A stretch of 5,532 nucleotides of DNA from Eubacteriales bacterium (GTDB taxonomy: Bacteria > Bacillota > Clostridia > Oscillospirales > Acutalibacteraceae): assembly GCA_030529125.1 (NCBI GenBank), contig JAUMXP010000108.1, positions 1 through 5,532 of the forward strand, read 5' to 3'. Below the pieces are notes generated by a model. That model was not told the origin of the DNA and made no database searches. It saw only the letters and a program-made list of their open reading frames with translations. This document shows, in pieces, positions 1 through 5,532 of the stretch. The translations under genes were made by a program, and so were the position numbers. The first letter of the stretch is position 1. Every line of letters starts with the position of its first letter.

Positions 1-3000
1 TCTGTCAACCTTGAATACAGCGTTGTCTTGAGTGAATGTTAATGTCGGATATTCATCAGGAGTTTTTCCATTGTCAATATTCTGGAACCATACTCCTGAA
101 AGAATATCTGCCTCACCGTTGAGAAGATAAGCTACTTCACCTGACATAAACTGCTCAGCAGTTTTTGCTGTGGCTTTGCTGTCTGCAGTTACAGTATCAA
201 GATAGTAACAATTCACAGGGGCCTTACCTGTACTAACGATACTCTTGTTGGTTGAACTTCCACTCAAAGCACCTGTATTGAAGCAGTTTTCGACGCTACC
301 ATTGTTATAAGCAACTACGCCACCAGCGTTAGCAGGATACTTATTCATATAATCGAAGTTTACAATGTAGCCTTTTACGCTGCCCATATTTGCACAGTTA
401 ATAATTGTGCCGTAGTTTTGTGCACATACGCCTGCTATGTAGTTTGAATCAGCGTCAACGTTGCAATAATTTATGCATTTTTCAACAACAGTACCACTGT
501 ATGCATTTGCCACAATGCCTGCTACTGCGTATGGTTCACAACCTACATCTGCCGAAACCTTGATTTTTCCGCTTACTGTACAGTTAGTGATTAAAGCGCC
601 AGTACTATTAAGACAAATACCGCACGACTGAGCGTTGTTTGATGTGAAATCAACGGATAGATTCAGATTCTTGATAGTAGCGCCATCAATTCTGTCAAAC
701 AATGCTAAATCTGATGAAGTACCGCTGTTTGCAAGGCCTGAGATAGTATATCCCTGACCGTCAAAAGTACCCTTAAACTGTGATGTATAAGTACCGATAG
801 GCTTTGTCCACTGTGCACCATCAGGGGCTTTGATGTCGTTTAAGACAATGAAACTACCGTTGGCAAAATCCTGATCCCCACTATTTACCTTATCTACGAT
901 TAACAGAAGGTCATCGTACGACTTAACGATAAAGTTTTCGTGCTCGTCAGTGTTAATCTTGTGCTTTGTTTCAATCACAAATTCTGCATTTGAATATGGC
1001 ATATTCACATCGATGATATAGTAACCGTCTTCTTGTTTAAGATAGTTAAAATCATCAGCATCTAAAATTGTCTGCGCAGAGGTAGGTGTGTCTGCTTTCT
1101 GAGTATCGTTATATCTCAACACCTTAAGTGACACAAACTCAGTGCAATCGTTTGTCGGCTTAAACTTAAGTGTGAGCGGTTCACCGCATACAACGCTTGA
1201 GCCGTTTGAAACACTACTGTGATCCTTGCTTTTTTCTACTTTCATATCAACTGTGTATCTACCGCTTGTAGAAAAAGACAGCTTGTTTTTGAGCAGTGTA
1301 GGAGTGTGCCCTTCAAATTCAGTTGAAGTAGAATTATTTTTCAGAATAACTGTGTAATAATATCCATCTGAAAAATCATCATAGCCTTCGTAGCTATCCT
1401 GAAAACTGATTTTTTCCTGATCTTTCAAGTCAAGATTTAGCGACGGAGCTTTTTCTTTCATATCAAGAACTGCCACATTAGCGTGAGAATCGAGGAAAGC
1501 ACCATTCTGACCATAAGTATAGCTTGGGAAAATCTGGTACAAAGCCTTGTCAGTGCACTCACTATAATATTCGTACAGATAAGACATAGGTACGCTTCCG
1601 CATAGTGAATAGTTGTTTGTTGAAAATAGCGCTTCTTCATATATAGGGCGTGACGGTGAAGAAAAGCTGTTTGCACCATCAGAATATTCGCCTCTTACCA
1701 AGTTGTAATAATCGCAACTAGGATAGAATTGATCGTTACCTAAGCCAAATTCTGCGTGAACGAGTTTTGGTGTGCCGTTAAGCTTACTGAACTCTTCATT
1801 TGTGTAAACATAATACATTTCTATTCCGTTTTTAGTATATACAGGTAGCTTGTCAAACTCCATAAACTCTGAGGTTATATCAGCATTTGATGTAACGTCG
1901 TCTAAATTATATCCACCGTTATAATCTATTATCGGTTGCTCTTTGTGGTAACTGTTGAATTGCTCTGCAAAGGCAGTGTTCTTCAGCTTTACACCCTGTA
2001 AATCATATGAATCAGGAAGCTGACCTACTGCAAGAGAAACGCTGTTGCTGAACTTCAACTCACCTGAAAGTCTGTTTTCAACATCGGTTTTTATAGATTC
2101 ATTCAAGGACTTGAAACACTTTTCGTAACTACCCTCTACGCCGTAAACATCGTTGTAGTAATCAGTCCACATAGGGTCATTCTCGCCATAGGTTTTCTGC
2201 AGATATTCTGAACGCATAGCAAGATATTCCTGATACATCATCTCTGCGAGGGTAATAATCATAACTTGTTTGTTGATATTTGAAAGAATGTAGTCTTTCT
2301 GGTCAGCAAGATTTACAAGTCCCTGCATAGCGACCTGAGCACAAGCGTCAGCATAACTGTCGTAGTTTGCTCTTGTAAGATTATCTGACAGCGCATCAAC
2401 CGCATTGAGCAGGATTGTATCCATAGAATTGCCGTTTTTAGCCTCTGTCTCAAAAAGAATTCTTTCCTGTTCTTCACGTGGCTTATCGTTGCTGATGCCA
2501 CCATGAATATCGCAGAATTCTCTGAAAAGCTTGTTCCTATATGCTTCTACGTCTTTTTCTGTATGTATCTTGCCGTTTTTATCTGCCTGTCCTGTTTTGT
2601 GCATAACAGCTGACACAAAATAGCTCATATTAGCTTCAATGGTGTCCTTGCTTTCATCGAGGGCATCAAAATTAAAGAATGCATCAAAAGCGTTCTTGAT
2701 GTTGTGGTTATCCATAACTTGGACAACATCTCTCTGCCATGTATCAGTTCTTGTTTTGTCGAGCTCAGTATACTGCGCTTGTGAAATCTGTTGCAGAATC
2801 TCTGCTGAGTAAACGTCGAGCTTCTCGTTTATGAGGTTAACCTCAGATAGAATCTGAGTGCACATCTGAGAAATCGAGTTGAGTATATCTGTTGTAGGAT
2901 TTCCGCCGAACACCCACACATGCAGGAAAGATGCGACCTTCTGGAAATCCTCATTACCCGTCATCTTAGCAATATTGGTTAGAACCGTACCGCACACTAC

Positions 3001-3183
3001 AAGTCCGGTGGAATAAATCTTGCTCACACCAAAACCTACAGCACCATCACTCCATACGTTTCCCGTTTCCTGAGTCTCAACTTCAGCAGCACTAGCTGAA
3101 CTGAAAGAAACTGTCACCAACGAGAAAACCATAACCAGCACGAGTGTCAGCGAGACAACTTTTTTAAAGATTCTGTTTTTCAT
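1..3183 (-). CDS. Large secreted modular protein: signal peptide, helical domain, beta-sandwich and GLUG-like beta-helix (3' end cut by window)
   Basis: An open frame of 1061 codons runs from ATG at 3183-3181 to the window edge; I read every triplet and found no stop, so the C-terminus lies outside. The start is supported by GGAGAT seven bases upstream and by a signal peptide immediately after it: basic MKNRIFKK, an apolar core at residues 9-27, and a likely cleavage in ASA|AE after residue 32. Residues about 40-375 are predicted mainly helical, with an apolar stretch at 48-72 and a heptad-like coiled coil at about 98-141. Residues about 380-575 are aromatic-rich and of unknown fold. Residues about 578-740 look like one or two beta-sandwich modules. 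From about 750 a beta-helix begins, with FKGTFDGQGYTISGL at 803-817 (the usual GLUG entry motif) and NC-containing turns up to 992. A cap follows with SGEVAYLLNG at 1014-1023 and YPTL at 1045-1048. The protein is probably exported and extracellular, acting in adhesion or substrate contact. I do not recognise the helical domain, and no catalytic motif is visible. A dockerin or wall anchor could follow beyond the edge, but this is unseen. Confidence 0.95.
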   Translation of the reverse strand, partial: MKNRIFKKVVSLTLVLVMVFSLVTVSFSSASAAEVETQETGNVWSDGAVGFGVSKIYSTGLVVCGTVLTNIAKMTGNEDFQKVASFLHVWVFGGNPTTDILNSISQMCTQILSEVNLINEKLDVYSAEILQQISQAQYTELDKTRTDTWQRDVVQVMDNHNIKNAFDAFFNFDALDESKDTIEANMSYFVSAVMHKTGQADKNGKIHTEKDVEAYRNKLFREFCDIHGGISNDKPREEQERILFETEAKNGNSMDTILLNAVDALSDNLTRANYDSYADACAQVAMQGLVNLADQKDYILSNINKQVMIITLAEMMYQEYLAMRSEYLQKTYGENDPMWTDYYNDVYGVEGSYEKCFKSLNESIKTDVENRLSGELKFSNSVSLAVGQLPDSYDLQGVKLKNTAFAEQFNSYHKEQPIIDYNGGYNLDDVTSNADITSEFMEFDKLPVYTKNGIEMYYVYTNEEFSKLNGTPKLVHAEFGLGNDQFYPSCDYYNLVRGEYSDGANSFSSPSRPIYEEALFSTNNYSLCGSVPMSYLYEYYSECTDKALYQIFPSYTYGQNGAFLDSHANVAVLDMKEKAPSLNLDLKDQEKISFQDSYEGYDDFSDGYYYTVILKNNSTSTEFEGHTPTLLKNKLSFSTSGRYTVDMKVEKSKDHSSVSNGSSVVCGEPLTLKFKPTNDCTEFVSLKVLRYNDTQKADTPTSAQTILDADDFNYLKQEDGYYIIDVNMPYSNAEFVIETKHKINTDEHENFIVKSYDDLLLIVDKVNSGDQDFANGSFIVLNDIKAPDGAQWTKPIGTYTSQFKGTFDGQGYTISGLANSGTSSDLALFDRIDGATIKNLNLSVDFTSNNAQSCGICLNSTGALITNCTVSGKIKVSADVGCEPYAVAGIVANAYSGTVVEKCINYCNVDADSNYIAGVCAQNYGTIINCANMGSVKGYIVNFDYMNKYPANAGGVVAYNNGSVENCFNTGALSGSSTNKSIVSTGKAPVNCYYLDTVTADSKATAKTAEQFMSGEVAYLLNGEADILSGVWFQNIDNGKTPDEYPTLTFTQDNAVFKVDR
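121..820 (-). repeat. GLUG-like beta-helix coils with repeated Asn-Cys turns, plus closing cap
   Basis: This protein-level repeat lies in the downstream gene (residues about 802-1021, with the cap continuing to about 1048). Turns follow the pattern G-x(3-4)-NC-x(3-4)-G. Examples are ALITNCTVSG (C868), TVVEKCINYCN (C903), TIINCANMGSV (C930), SVENCFNTGAL (C967) and PVNCYYLD (C992). They alternate with 'AGIVANA', 'AGVCAQN' and 'GGVVAYN' strands. This matches the GLUG motif family (Pfam GLUG), which forms right-handed beta-helices in surface proteins of gut Firmicutes and Bacteroidetes. The cap SGEVAYLLNG...W...YPTL usually marks the end of such helices, so the domain appears complete just inside the window. 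The repeats are diverged at DNA level. Confidence 0.82.
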
Positions 3184-3190
3184 TTTTATC

Positions 3191-3196
3191 ATCTCC
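3191..3196 (-). promoter_or_regulatory. Ribosome binding site of the downstream gene
   Basis: On the minus strand GGAGAT lies seven bases before ATG 3183. It matches the anti-Shine-Dalgarno core GGAG and has an ideal spacing. Together with the signal peptide directly after the ATG it fixes the start. Confidence 0.88.
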
Positions 3197-3210
3197 AATT
3201 TATAGTTAAT

Positions 3211-3226
3211 GTACCGCAGTACCGCA
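3211..3226. repeat. Exact tandem 8-bp repeat (GTACCGCA x2) in the leader
   Basis: Two head-to-tail copies of GTACCGCA occupy 3211-3218 and 3219-3226 with no mismatch. On the coding strand they read TGCGGTAC twice. They lie between the predicted transcription start and the Shine-Dalgarno sequence of the downstream gene. They stand out as GC-rich in an otherwise AT-rich leader. In RNA, the two GUAC segments can pair around a UGCG loop to make a short hairpin. Function is unknown; an operator or leader-RNA element is possible. Confidence 0.85.
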
Positions 3227-3248
3227 ATTCTACTTGAAGGTTTTCGCT

Positions 3249-3277
3249 AATATACATTAAACAAGCCCCTTTTGCAA
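3249..3277 (-). promoter_or_regulatory. Probable sigma-70/SigA promoter for the downstream gene
   Basis: On the minus strand TTGCAA (3277-3272) is separated by exactly 17 bases from TATATT (3254-3249). These match the TTGACA and TATAAT consensus at 4/6 and 5/6. Transcription would start near 3243-3241, giving a leader of about 60 bases before the ATG. It sits after the terminator of the upstream gene, so the downstream gene is probably transcribed on its own. A weaker alternative lies just upstream: TTGCAA (3308-3303), an 18-base spacer and TAAAGT (3284-3279). Confidence 0.6.
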
Positions 3278-3301
3278 CACTTTATCAGTAAGAAGACAAT
3301 T

Positions 3302-3341
3302 TTTGCAAACTCAGGCTAAATTAATGCAAATTTTGTGCATT
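3302..3341. promoter_or_regulatory. Palindromic TGCAAA-type elements upstream of the promoter
   Basis: TTTGCAAA at 3302-3309 is a perfect 8-bp palindrome. AATGCA (3323-3328) and TGCATT (3336-3341) form an inverted repeat around a 7-base spacer. Both lie 25-65 bp upstream of the predicted -35 box, a usual place for an activator site. The -35 box is itself part of a TTTTGCAA string. Short palindromes of this base content occur by chance in AT-rich gaps, so the assignment is tentative. Confidence 0.3.
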
Positions 3342-3377
3342 TACTATCTGAAACCGCTGTGCTTTTGACCACCTGAC

Positions 3378-3413
3378 AAAAAAAGCTGCACTCATACAAG
3401 AGTACAGCTTTTT
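3378..3413 (-). terminator. Intrinsic terminator after the dockerin gene
   Basis: Read on the minus strand, a 14-bp stem (AAAAAGCTGTACTC with GAGTGCAGCTTTTT, one T-G wobble) encloses the six-base loop TTGTAT. The 3' arm runs into seven T residues. It lies 12 bases past the stop codon of the dockerin gene, the expected place for Rho-independent termination. The plus-strand copy also ends in five T residues, so it could work in both directions, but no plus-strand gene needs it. Confidence 0.88.
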
Positions 3414-3425
3414 CATAAGAATATA

Positions 3426-5532
3426 TTAGAATTTGTCAATAAGCTTTGCTACAAACCTCTGAATCATTGTAGCATCGGTGATTGCGACCTGCCCGTCTTT
3501 GTTTACATCTGCTGCTTTGAGCGCATCTCCTTGAAGCGTTATAATCTTTGCCACATGGCGCTGAACAAGTGTTGCATCCGTAATTGCAACTTCACCGTCT
3601 AAGTTTACATCACCAAGCTTGAATGTTGATGTAGCTTCTTTGATTTCATACTCATCAGATGATATGGATTTATCGCCATAAACAACCTTTACTGCGATAT
3701 AGTGACCGAGCATACTGTTTTTGATTTCGTATGAATTATTCTTTGTTGTAGTTTGCAATCTGCCATCATAGAACCACTTATAAGTAACATTGTCATCAAA
3801 GTAAGCTTGCATAAGCTCATCGTCAAGCTCTGCCATACGATCGATATCTACTGTAAGTTTACTTCCTACCTCCGGTTTACTATCTGGAGTAAATATTACC
3901 TTTAGTGAGTCATCAACAACTGTGAATTCTACTAACACATACGCACGTCTTGTAGAATAAACCTGAGAAATAACACCTTTGTAGCCGTTGATATAACCTG
4001 CGATATAGCCCTTGTTTTCAGGGAAAGTGTATTCATCGAGAGCATCGAATTGGACTGCACATTCATAAGTCTTGCCTGCTTCGAATGTCATACCTTCAGG
4101 CATAATGTAATACTCGCCTGCAGTTTCATCATAATAAGACCAGTCAACATCTGTTGTTTCGTAGCCCTCACCTGCAGGGGTAACTGTAGCATTTGGTAAT
4201 GCACCTGCAACCGGTTTTGTTACATTTGCCTTGAGAACAGATACATTCTGTAATTCTGCAACTGCAATTTTGAAAATATGGGTTTTACCTGTAACATATT
4301 CATCGCCTTTGTAAAGCTGAACGATACACCACACCTCATATTTACCTAATCTGTCCACAAAACTCTTTATATCAAATTCTTTACCAGTGTTTCGTGTTAT
4401 GAGTGTACCTTGGTTGTTATAGTTTACATAGACTTTCTCTTTAACATTATAGCCTTTATCAGAAAGTTCCTGTGAAATTTGTGAGGTAAAGCCAAATTTA
4501 AGAGATTGTCCGAAGTACATAGTACCCAGGTCAGTATAAAGCTGTGAAAGTTCAGCTTCGCTTAAGGAAGGTGTTATTGTTTTGAATCCATAATCACTGT
4601 TGCTAAGTGGCTTTACTGTAACCTTAACTGTGTTTGTCGCAGATTTACGAACCTCACCGTTATAATAAAGATTTATAGTATTCTCAATAACATAATCATC
4701 TGCACTAAGGGTGTTCATCTCAACCCCAACGCCTTTTGCGTATTTACCGGTTTCTGTCTGTGTGTATACTACTTCACCTTTGCTGTTTTTAACAACTATC
4801 TTTTCTTCAATGGTAAAGTCCATATCAGCGAAAACCTTTGGCACGTCTTTAGCCTTGAATCCGTATGCATAGTCCTCAATTTCCTCACATATTTCGCCTG
4901 CGTCAAACTCAGTTTTGCCATAAGGCACAGCAGGATTCTGAGTTTCAAAGTAAGGGCTGAAAATGGTTATTTCCTCATTTGTGTAAAGGAAGTTTGCAGC
5001 TGTTCTGGTCTTATGAGAATAACAAAGTGCAGTGTCCGCGAGTTTATAGTTTGCATTCTCGCCGATAGTTACACCTTTTTTGAAGTGACCGTTTACAAGT
5101 ATAAGATTGCCAGTATTGTCGTATTTGTAAGTGCTGACAGGCTCAGCAAATTCACCGTCAAAAATACATGTCGAGCCCCAGTTTGTCAAAGTGTCTAAGA
5201 AACTACCACCATAGACATATGTTACGGCAAATTTATCGGTGTGAACGTTTTCTTCAAATTCGCCACCGTAAATATTGAGCTTGCCCTGATCATGGTTAAA
5301 AAAGCGATCTCCTTTGAAAACACCGTCATATATATTCACTTTACTGTAATTATACATGGCAACTACGCCCATGCTTACTTCTTTGCTCTCGTACACTATA
5401 GGTCCGTTTGACTCAAAGGTTCCGTGAACAGTAAGAAGGGCTGAGTCACCCTCATACTTAATTATACCAGTACCTGTCATTGTCAGTTTGCCAATACTGT
5501 CAATGTATATACCGGAACTATTTGTTTTTATG
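3426..5532 (-). CDS. Dockerin-bearing beta-helix/Ig-like modular extracellular protein (5' end cut by window)
   Basis: The frame ends at TAA (3428-3426) and stays open upstream to the window edge, giving 701 visible residues. The ATG at 5480 is internal: 17 further in-frame codons precede it, no Shine-Dalgarno sequence lies before it, and no signal peptide follows. Modules in order are: a beta-helix-like repeat (about 5532-4960) with turns IYDGVF, IYGGEF, VYGGSF, IFDGEF and LVNGHF spaced 17-22 residues apart; two beta-rich modules that each open with YGFK (about 4870-4605 and 4600-4255); a PVAGALP-type Ig-like module (about 4250-3905); an Ig-like module with YKWFYDG (about 3900-3625); and a terminal dockerin of 63 residues (3617-3429). 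Dockerins bind cohesins on scaffoldins through two calcium-binding F-hand repeats, so this protein is probably secreted and docked to an extracellular complex. No glycosidase, peptidase or esterase motif is visible, so its role is more likely structural or binding, unless an enzyme domain lies in the missing N-terminus. Confidence 0.97.
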   Translation of the reverse strand, partial: IKTNSSGIYIDSIGKLTMTGTGIIKYEGDSALLTVHGTFESNGPIVYESKEVSMGVVAMYNYSKVNIYDGVFKGDRFFNHDQGKLNIYGGEFEENVHTDKFAVTYVYGGSFLDTLTNWGSTCIFDGEFAEPVSTYKYDNTGNLILVNGHFKKGVTIGENANYKLADTALCYSHKTRTAANFLYTNEEITIFSPYFETQNPAVPYGKTEFDAGEICEEIEDYAYGFKAKDVPKVFADMDFTIEEKIVVKNSKGEVVYTQTETGKYAKGVGVEMNTLSADDYVIENTINLYYNGEVRKSATNTVKVTVKPLSNSDYGFKTITPSLSEAELSQLYTDLGTMYFGQSLKFGFTSQISQELSDKGYNVKEKVYVNYNNQGTLITRNTGKEFDIKSFVDRLGKYEVWCIVQLYKGDEYVTGKTHIFKIAVAELQNVSVLKANVTKPVAGALPNATVTPAGEGYETTDVDWSYYDETAGEYYIMPEGMTFEAGKTYECAVQFDALDEYTFPENKGYIAGYINGYKGVISQVYSTRRAYVLVEFTVVDDSLKVIFTPDSKPEVGSKLTVDIDRMAELDDELMQAYFDDNVTYKWFYDGRLQTTTKNNSYEIKNSMLGHYIAVKVVYGDKSISSDEYEIKEATSTFKLGDVNLDGEVAITDATLVQRHVAKIITLQGDALKAADVNKDGQVAITDATMIQRFVAKLIDKF
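3429..3617 (-). other. Type-I-like dockerin domain (two calcium-binding repeats)
   Basis: This is the C-terminal 63 residues of the upstream protein, starting LGDVN. Loop 1 (3611-3570) reads DVNLDGEVAITDAT and loop 2 (3509-3468) reads DVNKDGQVAITDAT. Both have D1, N3, D5, G6 and D12, the expected calcium ligands of a dockerin F-hand, and they differ only at loop positions 4 and 7. Each is followed by a helix with the pattern (L/M)(V/I)QR(H/F)VAK(I/L). Loop positions 10-11, which commonly contribute to cohesin choice, are I-T in both repeats. The near-perfect internal symmetry is what is expected where a dockerin can bind its cohesin in two orientations; that last point is inferred from the family. 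The domain is complete and ends three residues after the last helix. Confidence 0.96.

Noticed and set aside
121..820. A CRISPR array or DNA satellite suggested by the repetitive region
   Set aside because: The repetition is at protein level with a variable period and diverged DNA. There are no identical repeats with regular spacers, and the frame stays open.
1458..1679. A 73-codon minus-strand open frame starting with ATG
   Set aside because: It lies wholly inside the large minus-strand gene in another frame, has no ribosome binding site, and its product shows no sensible domain.
2313..2504. A 63-codon minus-strand open frame
   Set aside because: It overlaps the helical-domain coding region out of frame. 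The main frame is continuous and begins with a signal peptide, so this is a shadow.
3378..3413. The hairpin as part of a riboswitch for the downstream gene
   Set aside because: It lies more than 100 bases upstream of the predicted promoter of that gene and directly after the stop codon of the preceding gene, so it fits a terminator. No riboswitch core is visible in the short leader.
5013..5198. A 61-codon plus-strand open frame
   Set aside because: It is antisense to the beta-helix region of the dockerin gene, with no promoter or ribosome binding site that I can see.
5478..5480. ATG as the start of the dockerin protein
   Set aside because: The frame is open for 17 codons further upstream to the window edge, with the same beta-helix-like composition. 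No Shine-Dalgarno sequence precedes this ATG and no signal peptide follows it, although a dockerin protein must be exported.

Overview
The window suggests a low-GC, Gram-positive gut or rumen anaerobe of the Ruminococcus/Oscillospiraceae type. The reasons are a C-terminal dockerin of the 'DVNxDGxVAITDATxxQRxVAK' style, a GLUG-type beta-helix closed by a 'SGEVAYLLNG...YPTL' cap, strong GGAG-type ribosome binding, and very large secreted modular proteins. The genus is inferred; no rRNA or housekeeping gene is present to fix it.

Both real genes lie on the minus strand, and both are cut by the window edges. The upstream gene (5532 to 3426) is 5'-truncated. It encodes a protein with a beta-helix-like repeat region, four predicted Ig-like/beta-sandwich modules and a complete C-terminal type-I-like dockerin. 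Its Met at 5480 is not the true start, because the frame stays open to the window edge. A strong intrinsic terminator follows its stop codon (3413-3378).

The 242-bp gap between the genes (3425-3184) holds this terminator, a good sigma-70-like promoter (-35 at 3277-3272, -10 at 3254-3249), several TGCAAA-type near-palindromes, an exact tandem 8-bp repeat in the predicted leader, and a Shine-Dalgarno sequence. The downstream gene (3183 to 1) is 3'-truncated: 1061 codons are visible with no stop. It encodes a signal peptide, a roughly 330-residue mostly helical region with a coiled coil and one apolar segment, a middle region of unknown fold, a beta-sandwich region, and a GLUG-like beta-helix with its closing cap. 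Triplet-by-triplet reading from 3183 to 1 shows no stop and no frameshift.

The two proteins look like separately transcribed components of an extracellular, possibly cohesin-dockerin-linked, surface or secreted apparatus. Neither shows a recognisable catalytic domain in the visible part. No RNA gene, mobile element, CRISPR array or defence system was found. The most unusual item is the uncharacterised helical N-terminal region of the downstream protein joined to a GLUG beta-helix.
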